From NCBI GenBank assembly GCA_025061935.1, contig JANWZY010000119.1:1-8604 (forward strand): a DNA stretch of 8,604 bases, given 5' to 3'. The notes under the pieces are model-generated. The model did not search any database. It had not been told where the DNA came from and saw only the letters and a program-made list of their open reading frames with translations. Below are positions 1 through 6,384 of the stretch, one piece after another; position 1 is the first letter of the stretch, and each line of letters starts with the position of its first letter. The stretch comes from Verrucomicrobiia bacterium (GTDB taxonomy: Bacteria; Verrucomicrobiota; Verrucomicrobiia; Limisphaerales; DTLC01). The translations under genes and the position numbers were made by a program.

Positions 1-1
1 C

Positions 2-349
2 AACACGGTAGGCTCGACGGTGAACTACAAGTTCGTCCTGAACAACGGCATACGCTGGGAACGCGACGGCCTCGGGCCCGGCGGCGCACAGAACCGCCAG
101 TTCGTCTTCACAAACCAGCCGATCCTCCTGCCAACGGTATTCTTCGACGGCACAAACGACCTCGGCAGCATTGCTATCGCGTCGGTCGCGACAAACCATA
201 TAACCCTGAACTGGGTCCCCGGCCCTAAAGTCCGGCTCCAAAACTCGACCGACCTAAGCTCGTGGGCTGATGTGCCGAACACGCAAGGCGAAGGCTCGGC
301 CACACTGCCGATTACGGGTCAGAAATTTTTCCGGCTAATCGGCCCGTGA
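2..349 (+). CDS. C-terminal end of a secreted protein with a carbohydrate-binding-like segment (5' partial)
   Basis: Reading is open from the left edge (first full codon at 2) to TGA at 347-349, giving 115 visible residues; the start is outside the window. Residues 1 to about 55 have the pattern Y-K-F-V, then W-E-R-D, N-R-x-F and P-x-V-F-F-D, which resembles the C-terminal half of CBM20-like starch-binding or other carbohydrate-binding-like beta-sandwiches. Residues 56-115 form a beta-rich tail with L-Q-N-S-T-D-L-S-S-W and a terminal K-F-F-R-L-I-G-P. The same kind of tail ends three other reading frames in this window and is common in verrucomicrobial secreted proteins. The GH53 gene follows about 60 bases later on the same strand, so co-transcription is plausible. 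Catalytic function cannot be told because the upstream part is missing. The binding-domain assignment is by pattern only. Confidence 0.75.
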   Translation, partial: NTVGSTVNYKFVLNNGIRWERDGLGPGGAQNRQFVFTNQPILLPTVFFDGTNDLGSIAIASVATNHITLNWVPGPKVRLQNSTDLSSWADVPNTQGEGSATLPITGQKFFRLIGP

Positions 350-411
350 CCTGCGGCGCTCGCACCAGACACTAAAAGCGGTTTTCCCAATTGGCTGGGC
401 TGGTACAAGCA

Positions 412-1752
412 ATGTTTGGAGGCCATCTTCGCAGCCGACTCCGCCGGTGCGCCCAACTATTCACGCCGTTGCTGTTGGCGTGCACCGGTCTCGGCGCCGC
501 TTGCGGCACGGCGCAGACCAGTGGGTTCGTTGCCGGCGCGGACATGTCCCACCTGCTCTTCTTCGAAGACCGGGGCGTGGTTTACAAAGACAACGGCGCG
601 CCCGGAGACGCCCTGGCCATACTGAAGCGGCGCGGCGTCAATTGCATCCGCCTGCGCCTGTTCACAGGCTCAGACGAACTGGTCCGCACCAATAAAGCAT
701 ACGACTACACGAACAACCTCACTTACACCCTACCCCTGGCCGCCCGCGTCAAAAGCCACGGACTGCAGTTGATGATTGATTTCCACTACTCCGATACATG
801 GGCCGACCCGGGCAAACAGACCAAGCCCGCAGCGTGGGCCGGCCTCAGCTTCGCCGAGCTGACAAACGCAGTCCGCGCCTACACCAGCAACTGCATTGCA
901 GCGTTCAAAGCTGCCGGCGCGATGCCAGAATACGTGCAACTTGGAAACGAAATCACCGGCGGCATGCTCTGGCCCGACGGCGCCGTCGGCGGCACAAACG
1001 ACACACCGGCACAGTGGCTTAAATTCGGCCAACTACTTAAGAGCGCGTATCGCGGCGTCGCCGACGCTGCCAGCAACCAAATGCCCAAGATCATCATCCA
1101 CATAGACCGCGGCGGCGACTGGCCCACTGCCAAATGGTTCTTTGACAAGCTCAGCCAACAAAACGTCCCTTACGACGTTATCGGCTACAGCTTCTACCCA
1201 TGGTGGCACGGCTGCTTCAGTAACCTGTTCAGTTGCCTGAGCAACACCGCAGCGCGGTACCGCAAGCCGATCATGGTCGTCGAGACCGCGTTCCCGTGGG
1301 CGAACTCGACAAACGTGTGCGACATCGCAGCTACAACAAACGGCCAGGTCGAATACGTCGCCGCATTGGCCGAAACAATCCACAGCGTGCCGGGTAGGCC
1401 CGTCGTAGGGCTGTTCTGGTGGGGCACAGAATACCAGCAGCTTTGGGGCTACCAACTCGCAGGCTTCGACCGACGCTCGTTCTGGAACACAAACGGCAAC
1501 GTGTTGCCCGTGGCCGATGCATTCGGCCAGCTCAGTGCGCCTGTTAAAATCACCCCCGCGCTCGGCACCGACTCGATCACTTTCACCTGGCCCATCAGCG
1601 GCGCAGGCATGGTCCTGACGGCTTCCACGACGGTCGCTGCAAGCGTTTGGTCACCTGTCTCCATTGCGCCCATCCGGTCCGGCACGCGATACTCTGTCAC
1701 AGTGTCTATGCCAACCGGGCACACGCACTTTTACCGTCTCCAGGCGAACTGA
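412..1752 (+). CDS. Secreted GH53 arabinogalactan endo-beta-1,4-galactanase
   Basis: Predicted to hydrolyse internal beta-1,4-galactosidic bonds in galactan and type I arabinogalactan outside the cytoplasm. From ATG 412 the protein has 446 residues. An R-S-R-L-R-R n-region and a hydrophobic stretch form a signal peptide; L-L-A-C near residue 24 could be a lipobox, although A-x-A-like cleavage a little further on is equally possible. The GH53 barrel spans about residues 40-373. It opens with G-A-D-M-S and I-R-L-R-L-F, followed by D-F-H-Y-S-D-T-W-A-D-P. The acid/base is Glu180 in L-G-N-E-I, and the nucleophile is Glu291 in M-V-V-E-T-A-F-P-W; G-L-F-W-W-G-T-E-Y follows. Residues 374-446 are a beta-rich tail ending in H-F-Y-R-L-Q-A-N. 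An in-frame TTG at 391 would add seven residues; neither start has a clear Shine-Dalgarno, so ATG was preferred. Family assignment is firm; the exact substrate is inferred from the family. Confidence 0.95.
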   Translation: MFGGHLRSRLRRCAQLFTPLLLACTGLGAACGTAQTSGFVAGADMSHLLFFEDRGVVYKDNGAPGDALAILKRRGVNCIRLRLFTGSDELVRTNKAYDYTNNLTYTLPLAARVKSHGLQLMIDFHYSDTWADPGKQTKPAAWAGLSFAELTNAVRAYTSNCIAAFKAAGAMPEYVQLGNEITGGMLWPDGAVGGTNDTPAQWLKFGQLLKSAYRGVADAASNQMPKIIIHIDRGGDWPTAKWFFDKLSQQNVPYDVIGYSFYPWWHGCFSNLFSCLSNTAARYRKPIMVVETAFPWANSTNVCDIAATTNGQVEYVAALAETIHSVPGRPVVGLFWWGTEYQQLWGYQLAGFDRRSFWNTNGNVLPVADAFGQLSAPVKITPALGTDSITFTWPISGAGMVLTASTTVAASVWSPVSIAPIRSGTRYSVTVSMPTGHTHFYRLQAN

Positions 1753-2023
1753 GAAATTTCTCCGCACCGGCCTGGTCGAATCGCAGGAACGCACTCAACC
1801 GGCGAGTTGCCTCAAACTCGACCACCCAAAAATCTAATTTTCAAAATCAATCCAACATTTAACCGTGGCCCAACTGGCGGCAGCCCAAGTCGAATTACTG
1901 ATAATGCACAAGCCCGCCGTCAAGCAAAGGCATCCCGCAACAAAGCAATTGTTGCCAACCCGCGCGCAGAGCTTACTCAGCATATTTTGCCGTGGCCAAG
2001 CTGTGTGCCCCCGTCCGGACTAA
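1753..2023. other. Non-coding stretch after the GH53 gene
   Basis: No convincing gene is seen here. A perfect 12-bp palindrome (GAGAAATTTCTC, 1751-1762) overlaps the GH53 stop codon. A small hairpin (CGAGTT at 1803-1808 with AACTCG at 1815-1820, six-base loop) is followed by A/T-rich sequence at 1828-1848, but there is no uninterrupted T run, so it is at best a weak terminator. The remainder is unremarkable up to the direct repeat and promoter that begin at 2024. Confidence 0.5.
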
Positions 2024-2055
2024 AAGCTTGACGCGCGAACTGGAAGCTTGACGCG
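2024..2055 (+). repeat. Two direct copies of AAGCTTGACGCG, 20 bp apart
   Basis: Exact 12-base copies lie at 2024-2035 and 2044-2055. Their 20-bp period is close to two helical turns, so both would face the same side of the DNA. The downstream copy contains the -35 hexamer TTGACG of the promoter described separately, and the upstream copy lies just before it. The arrangement suits a pair of regulator half-sites, but no regulator is identified, and an accidental short duplication is possible. Confidence 0.55.
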
Positions 2056-2076
2056 AAGTGAAAAAAGTCCTATTAA
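2048..2076 (+). promoter_or_regulatory. Sigma-70-type promoter for the Ig/CBM-like protein gene
   Basis: The -35 hexamer TTGACG (2048-2053, 5 of 6 to consensus) and the -10 hexamer TATTAA (2071-2076, 4 of 6) are separated by an ideal 17 bp. Transcription would start near 2083, leaving a leader of about 100 nt. That leader holds a GC-rich hairpin (GGCCG 2117-2121 with CGGCC 2127-2131) and a 10-bp palindrome TACCGCGGTA at 2146-2155. No Shine-Dalgarno is seen before ATG 2182. Confidence 0.55.
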
Positions 2077-2181
2077 TATTGAAGCTAAGCGCTATGTACC
2101 GAGCCGCGCGCAAACCGGCCGCCGGACGGCCCGAAACGACAGTCGTACCGCGGTAAACCTGCACTCGAAAAAGTCAAGTCT

Positions 2182-3867
2182 ATGCGTACCAAACCAATGC
2201 CAATCAAACCTAACCTGCTCGCTCTAGTACTTTGCGTCGCCGGTGGCCTAGCCACATCGAGCAACGCCCAACCTACCTTTTACGTGGAAACAAACAAGCC
2301 CTGGCTGGGTTGGATGAATGTTTACTCCATCTCGGGCGGCAGCCAAGGAAGCTACCTATGGGGTAGTGCTTGGGGCACGACCAACCTCATCGCAGTTTTC
2401 GACGGGACAAACACGCTTACGCTACTGCCGAACACTAACACGTATAATCCCGCCGACCCGTACTGGGTCAACCCAGACGGAACCGGAGCCAAATGGATGG
2501 AAGCGAACTTTTACGTTGACTGCGGCACAGCGTATGGTGGCCAAACGGTGGTCTTCACGGGCGAAGTATTCAGCAACACGCTCGTGCATCCGTACAGCGC
2601 GGTCGCCTTCATAAAAGAGTTCACGCCCGGCTACGGCTGGATCGGGATGAGCATTGAGCCGCTTTACTCTGAGAGTGCGTTTACGGTCACACGGACAATT
2701 GGACCGGGAAACATTTGCCAATACGGGTTCATGTTGACCGGGCCGAACGCGAACCCTACCAACCTGCCCAACCTCGGTAAGGTTGTCATCGCTGTGCAAA
2801 ACCCTGCACTGGCCGTGTTGCCATTGGCGAACCAAGCGGTAGTCGAGGGCCAAACGGCGATATTCACGGTTACGGCGCAGGGTACAGCACCGTTTAACTA
2901 CCGTTGGGCTCACGTGACCGCCACATCCAGCAACGTCCTAGCCAATGGTGGTAGGATCGCCGGCGCCACCACGCACAGCTTGACCATTTCCAACGTCACC
3001 TCTGCAGACGCCGGGGCCTATTGGGTCACCGTGTGGAATAACGCCGGCACAAACAGCGTGTGGGCGTATTTGGAGGTCATCCCGCTCGAAGTGGCGCGAA
3101 CGAACCTGCTTATCGACCCTGGGTTCGAAAAAGGTGCCTTTGCGCCCATGCCAGACATTGGCTGGTTCAACTTCGGCGGCGCCGCGATCCAGAACACCAA
3201 CGACTTTTACTATGGCAGTGAAACTCATGTGGCAGTCGTAGAAGGTACAAACTGCTGTCAGATTTACGCCCAGGCCGAGTGGAACGGGGTGTTCCAGGAT
3301 AGGCCCGCAGCACCCGGCGAGGTTTACACAGCGAAAGCGTGGTTCTTGACCCCCGCTGAAGACAAAATCAGCGAAAACAACGTATGCTTCTTGGAAGTAC
3401 AGTTTAGAGACGCCGCTGACGCTGTGCTGGTCCAGTACGCTTCGGCGATGGTGGACGCGAATTTCCCCGCCAACACTTGGGTGCAATTGATGCCCACGAA
3501 CATCCGCGCGGGTGACTTTATAACCCCACTGGGCACGGCCGACTACATGGTCGCGCCGCCCGGCACAGCAAAAGTGCGGTTCCAAATCACGTATCGTTCC
3601 GTGGGCGGCCGCGGATCGGTTTATGTGGACGGCGCAGAGCTCAAGCTGCGTGCACCCGTCGTGGCTGCCCAGCGCAGCGGCACCAACGTCGTTATCTCGT
3701 TCCCCACGCGGTACGGCCCGCAATACCAGCTTTATTACAAGACAAACTTGGCTGATCCGGCCTGGGTCCCAATCGGCACCCAGGTGCAAGGAGACGGTAG
3801 GGTCAAAAGCATCCAGGAACCAGTTGGCCCAGGCACCAGGTTTTATACGGTCAACGCGCGGTACTAA
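2182..3867 (+). CDS. Secreted multidomain protein: novel N-terminal domain, Ig-like, CBM-like, shared C-terminal tail
   Basis: This is a 561-residue exported protein of unknown precise function, probably a glycan-binding or surface protein. Residues 1-29 are a signal peptide (K/R-rich start, L-L-A-L-V-L-C-V-A-G-G core, cleavage after S-N-A). Residues 32-208 are an unnamed domain also found in the next gene, with conserved G-W-M-N-V, G-S-Y-L-W-G-S, D-P-Y-W-V-N-P-D-G, K-W-M-E-A-N, F-I-K-E-F-T-P-G-Y-G-W and G-P-N-A-N-P. Residues 210-300 are an Ig-like fold (V-V-E-G-Q-T-A-I-F, then S-A-D-A-G-A-Y-W-V-T-V). Residues 302-490 resemble a CBM4/9-type jelly roll (N-L-L-I-D-P-G-F-E opening, V-Y-V-D-G-A-E-L closing). 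Residues 491-561 are the tail ending F-Y-T-V-N-A-R-Y. No catalytic motif is recognised. An alternative ATG lies at 2197. The first domain is seen clearly; the CBM-like call is by pattern. Confidence 0.88.
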   Translation: MRTKPMPIKPNLLALVLCVAGGLATSSNAQPTFYVETNKPWLGWMNVYSISGGSQGSYLWGSAWGTTNLIAVFDGTNTLTLLPNTNTYNPADPYWVNPDGTGAKWMEANFYVDCGTAYGGQTVVFTGEVFSNTLVHPYSAVAFIKEFTPGYGWIGMSIEPLYSESAFTVTRTIGPGNICQYGFMLTGPNANPTNLPNLGKVVIAVQNPALAVLPLANQAVVEGQTAIFTVTAQGTAPFNYRWAHVTATSSNVLANGGRIAGATTHSLTISNVTSADAGAYWVTVWNNAGTNSVWAYLEVIPLEVARTNLLIDPGFEKGAFAPMPDIGWFNFGGAAIQNTNDFYYGSETHVAVVEGTNCCQIYAQAEWNGVFQDRPAAPGEVYTAKAWFLTPAEDKISENNVCFLEVQFRDAADAVLVQYASAMVDANFPANTWVQLMPTNIRAGDFITPLGTADYMVAPPGTAKVRFQITYRSVGGRGSVYVDGAELKLRAPVVAAQRSGTNVVISFPTRYGPQYQLYYKTNLADPAWVPIGTQVQGDGRVKSIQEPVGPGTRFYTVNARY

Positions 3868-3884
3868 CCCGCAACCAGGCCATT

Positions 3885-3910
3885 TTTTGCTTGACATAAC
3901 GCAAGCAAAA
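3885..3910. promoter_or_regulatory. Perfect 9-bp inverted repeat over the -35 region (possible operator)
   Basis: TTTTGCTTG at 3885-3893 and CAAGCAAAA at 3902-3910 are exact reverse complements around an 8-base centre. The dyad covers the -35 box of the next gene and part of its spacer, as expected for a repressor operator or a dimeric regulator site. It is not followed by a T run on the plus strand and its arms are A/T-rich, so it is less likely to be a terminator for the gene ending at 3867. Confidence 0.5.
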
Positions 3911-3919
3911 TCAAATAAA
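3891..3919 (+). promoter_or_regulatory. Sigma-70-type promoter for the PEP-CTERM gene
   Basis: A perfect consensus -35 TTGACA (3891-3896) is followed after 17 bp by AATAAA (3914-3919, 4 of 6 to the -10 consensus). Transcription would start about 20 bases before ATG 3948. The -35 sits in the context GCTTGAC, as does the promoter of the paralogous gene upstream. Confidence 0.55.
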
Positions 3920-3947
3920 TACGACGGCAAACCACGACAAACGCGCC

Positions 3948-4604
3948 ATGAAAAAGTTGATGAAACTCGCCGCGTTCAATCTCCTCGCCGCAGTTGCGTT
4001 GGCAAACGCCGCAACGTTCACAGTCGATCCGAGCTTGTCCTGGTTCGGATGGATGAACGTGTGGTCAATTGAAAACGGCAGTCAAGGGAGCTACCTGTGG
4101 GGCAGCCCGTGGGCGTTAACAGACCTGCGTGCGTACATGACCAGCACCACGCTCACTCTTGCCCCAAACACAAACACGTACAATCCCAGTGATCCGTACT
4201 GGGTCAATCCGGACGGCAGCGGTGCGAAGTGGATGGAGGCAAACATCCTGATTGACCTGGGCACGGCCTACGGAGGCCAAACAGTAACATTCACGGGTTA
4301 CACAATCGCGAACACACTGGTCGGGCCTTATTCATCTATAGCGTTTATTAAAGAGTTCACCCCAGGGTACGGATGGGTCGGCATGACCACAACTTCGCTT
4401 GTCGGTGGCGCACCGTTCACGGTATCGCGTGACATAAGCCCTGGTAACATCGCACAATTCGGGTTCATGACCACAGGCCCGAACGCGAACCCGAACACGG
4501 CCGACCAGCTCGGGACCGTGATCATTCTCGCGCCCGAACCGTCCGCCATGGTTGTGCTCGGCCTCGGTTTGGCTGGGGTGTACCTGTGGCGGCGCCGCAA
4601 GTAG
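3948..4604 (+). CDS. PEP-CTERM sorting-domain protein, paralog of the preceding gene's N-terminal domain
   Basis: This is a 218-residue exported protein. Residues 1-21 are a signal peptide (M-K-K-L-M-K-L, hydrophobic core, cleavage after A-N-A). Residues 23-194 make up the same domain found in the neighbour starting at 2182; my hand alignment gives about two thirds identity, including G-W-M-N-V, Y-N-P-x-D-P-Y-W-V-N-P-D-G, A-F-I-K-E-F-T-P-G-Y-G-W and T-G-P-N-A-N-P. Residues 195-218 are a textbook PEP-CTERM signal: P196-E197-P198, a hydrophobic helix V-V-L-G-L-G-L-A-G-V-Y-L-W, then R-R-R-K. Proteins of this class are known to be processed by an exosortase and sorted to the cell surface or extracellular matrix; no exosortase is present here. 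There is a promoter and dyad immediately upstream and a strong terminator immediately downstream, so it appears to be a monocistronic unit. The domain's molecular role is unknown. Confidence 0.93.
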   Translation: MKKLMKLAAFNLLAAVALANAATFTVDPSLSWFGWMNVWSIENGSQGSYLWGSPWALTDLRAYMTSTTLTLAPNTNTYNPSDPYWVNPDGSGAKWMEANILIDLGTAYGGQTVTFTGYTIANTLVGPYSSIAFIKEFTPGYGWVGMTTTSLVGGAPFTVSRDISPGNIAQFGFMTTGPNANPNTADQLGTVIILAPEPSAMVVLGLGLAGVYLWRRRK

Positions 4605-4631
4605 GCTCGGGCGGCGCAATGTCGGCTTGGT

Positions 4632-4664
4632 GGTCACGCCAACGGAGGGCGTGACCTATTTTTT
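4632..4664 (+). terminator. Intrinsic terminator after the PEP-CTERM gene
   Basis: GGTCACGCC (4632-4640) pairs perfectly with GGCGTGACC (4648-4656) around a 7-base loop, followed by TA and six T's (4659-4664). The stem is 9 bp and GC-rich. It begins 27 bases after the TAG of the PEP-CTERM gene and ends only four bases before the ATG of the GH16 gene. The loop and 3' arm contain GGAGG (4644-4648). Confidence 0.85.
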
Positions 4665-4668
4665 GTCA

Positions 4669-6384
4669 ATGTGGTTCCGGAAAACCAAGCCCCGCAGCGC
4701 GGACGCGATTACCCTGGCAACCCGCCCGCGCGTTGCCATAACGCTCCGGTGTTTAGCCCTCGCAGCGGCAATCTGGTTCGCACACGCAACGGCACATGCG
4801 AGTTGGCAACTCGTCTGGGCAGACGAATTCAACGGCAACGAGATTGATACGAACAAATGGACTTTCGACATCGGAAACGGTGTCAACGGTTGGGGGAATT
4901 GGGAAAGGCAGTACTACACAAGCCGGACAAACAATGCATTCGTCGCGGATGGGTTCCTTCACATCGTCGCCCGGAGAGAATCTTACAGCAATTACCCTTA
5001 CACATCCGCACGGCTAAAGACCCAGGGCAGGTTCGGAAAAACGTATGGCCGGTTCGAATTCCGCGCCAAGCTGCCGCGCGGACTCGGGTTCTGGCCCGCA
5101 CTTTGGATGCTCGGCACAAATATTACATCAGTGGGCTGGCCGAGCTGCGGCGAAATAGATGTAATGGAAGCAAAAGGCAGTTGGACAAATACGGTCCAAG
5201 GCACCATCCACTACGCGGATTCGGCAGGTAACCACACCTATCAGACGAAAATACACACTTTCCCGAATCCGACCGACTCGATCACCAACTTCCACACTTA
5301 TGCCGTCGAATGGACATCAAACCAAATAAAATGGCTCGTGGACAGCGCAACAGTTCACGTGTGGAGCAATTGGTCAAGCGCGGTCGGGCCGTTCCCAGCA
5401 CCGTTTGACCGCGACTTCTTCATCATTATGAACCTCGCCATTGGCGGGAGCTACCTGGGCTACCCTAGCGACGCCGAAATAAACGCCGGGACGGTCTTCC
5501 CCGGTCAAATGGTTGTGGACTACGTCCGCGTGTACGAGTACGTACCAGCGCCGCCATCAACCCCGACTTGGCAGGCTGCCGCCGCTGCAAACGGCAAAGT
5601 GTACCTGAGCTGGGCCGCACCCCCAGGTGCATTGGGGTACCTGATCAAACGCAGCCCGACCAGCGGTGGCCCCTACGCCATAATCGCCGCAATAGCCACC
5701 AACGCCTTCGTGGACACGTCCGTTCAAAACTGCGCAAGTTACTATTACACCGTTCGCGCAACAAACAGCGTTGGCGCAAGCCCGGATTCAATCGAAACAC
5801 CGGTCCACATCAACGCTTACCACTTGGCGATAAATTCGGGTGGTGGCACAGCAATGCAATTCGGAGCAGACACAAATTTTGCCGGCGGCACGCAAGCAAC
5901 ACCATTCTCGGGCACCGTTGACACCAACGGGCTCAATGCCCCTGCGCCCCAAGCCGTGTACCAAACCGAGCGCTACGGCAACTTCAGCTACACATTTGCA
6001 GGCCTAATACCGGGGGAAGAATACCTGGTGAGACTCCACTTCGCAGAGGTTTATTGGACTTCGACGAACAAACGCAGGTTCAACGTGTTCATCAACGGCA
6101 CACAAGTGTTGACCAATTTCGACATCGTGGCCGCCGCCGGTGCACCCAACAAAGCCATAATCAAAGAGTTCGCGGCCACCCCCACAACATACGGCCAAAT
6201 CAACATCCAATTCACAACGGTGCTGGATAACGCCAAATGCAGCGGTATCGAATTAATCATCCCGCGCCCGGGCGCACCCGCGAGCCTCAGCGCTACGCCT
6301 GCAGATGGCGCAGTGACGCTGACTTGGACACCCGCCGTCGCTGCAACCTCTTACAATGTGAAACGTGCCAATTCACCAAACTAA
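4669..6384 (+). CDS. Secreted GH16 endo-beta-glucanase (laminarinase-like) with Fn3 and malectin-like domains, truncated by a stop
   Basis: Predicted extracellular hydrolase of beta-1,3(4)-glucan or a related beta-linked glycan. As written it has 571 residues from ATG 4669. Residues 1-44 form a long arginine-rich signal peptide cleaved after A-H-A. Residues 45-292 are the GH16 catalytic domain: W-A-D-E-F-N-G, N-W-E-R-Q-Y-Y-T, F-W-P-A-L-W-M-L-G, and the active-site G-E-I-D-V-M-E with Glu162 (nucleophile), Asp164 and Glu167 (acid/base); V-D-Y-V-R-V-Y-E ends it. About 293-384 is an Fn3-like domain. Residues 386-531 are malectin-like (N-S-G-G, F-G-A-D, G-N-F-S-Y, V-R-L-H-F-A-E-V-Y, R-R-F-N-V-F-I-N-G). 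A second Fn3 begins at 532 and is cut by TAA at 6382-6384; its remainder continues in the same frame to 6957. The catalytic part is intact, so a secreted active enzyme lacking its C-terminal tail is possible. No Shine-Dalgarno is seen; no later in-frame ATG, GTG or TTG precedes the signal core. Confidence 0.93.
   Translation: MWFRKTKPRSADAITLATRPRVAITLRCLALAAAIWFAHATAHASWQLVWADEFNGNEIDTNKWTFDIGNGVNGWGNWERQYYTSRTNNAFVADGFLHIVARRESYSNYPYTSARLKTQGRFGKTYGRFEFRAKLPRGLGFWPALWMLGTNITSVGWPSCGEIDVMEAKGSWTNTVQGTIHYADSAGNHTYQTKIHTFPNPTDSITNFHTYAVEWTSNQIKWLVDSATVHVWSNWSSAVGPFPAPFDRDFFIIMNLAIGGSYLGYPSDAEINAGTVFPGQMVVDYVRVYEYVPAPPSTPTWQAAAAANGKVYLSWAAPPGALGYLIKRSPTSGGPYAIIAAIATNAFVDTSVQNCASYYYTVRATNSVGASPDSIETPVHINAYHLAINSGGGTAMQFGADTNFAGGTQATPFSGTVDTNGLNAPAPQAVYQTERYGNFSYTFAGLIPGEEYLVRLHFAEVYWTSTNKRRFNVFINGTQVLTNFDIVAAAGAPNKAIIKEFAATPTTYGQINIQFTTVLDNAKCSGIELIIPRPGAPASLSATPADGAVTLTWTPAVAATSYNVKRANSPN

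Noticed and set aside
374..394. AAAA-GCGG-TTTT and CCAATTGG symmetry before the GH53 gene as a terminator
   Set aside because: The stem is only four A/T pairs, and the adjacent palindrome is short with no T run.
1807..2031. Possible small protein of 74 codons in the gap after the GH53 gene
   Set aside because: TTG start without a ribosome-binding site, low-complexity polar translation, no motif, and its end overlaps the direct repeat before the promoter.
3878..3890. Possible sigma-54 (-24/-12) promoter, GG...TTGC, before the PEP-CTERM gene
   Set aside because: The GG and GC are separated by nine bases rather than the required ten, and the upstream TGGCAC element is not matched.
2938..3930. 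Long open frame on the minus strand (330 codons) opposite the Ig/CBM-like gene
   Set aside because: It lies antisense to a gene with clear domains, has no recognisable motif, and its composition is that expected from codon bias on the other strand.
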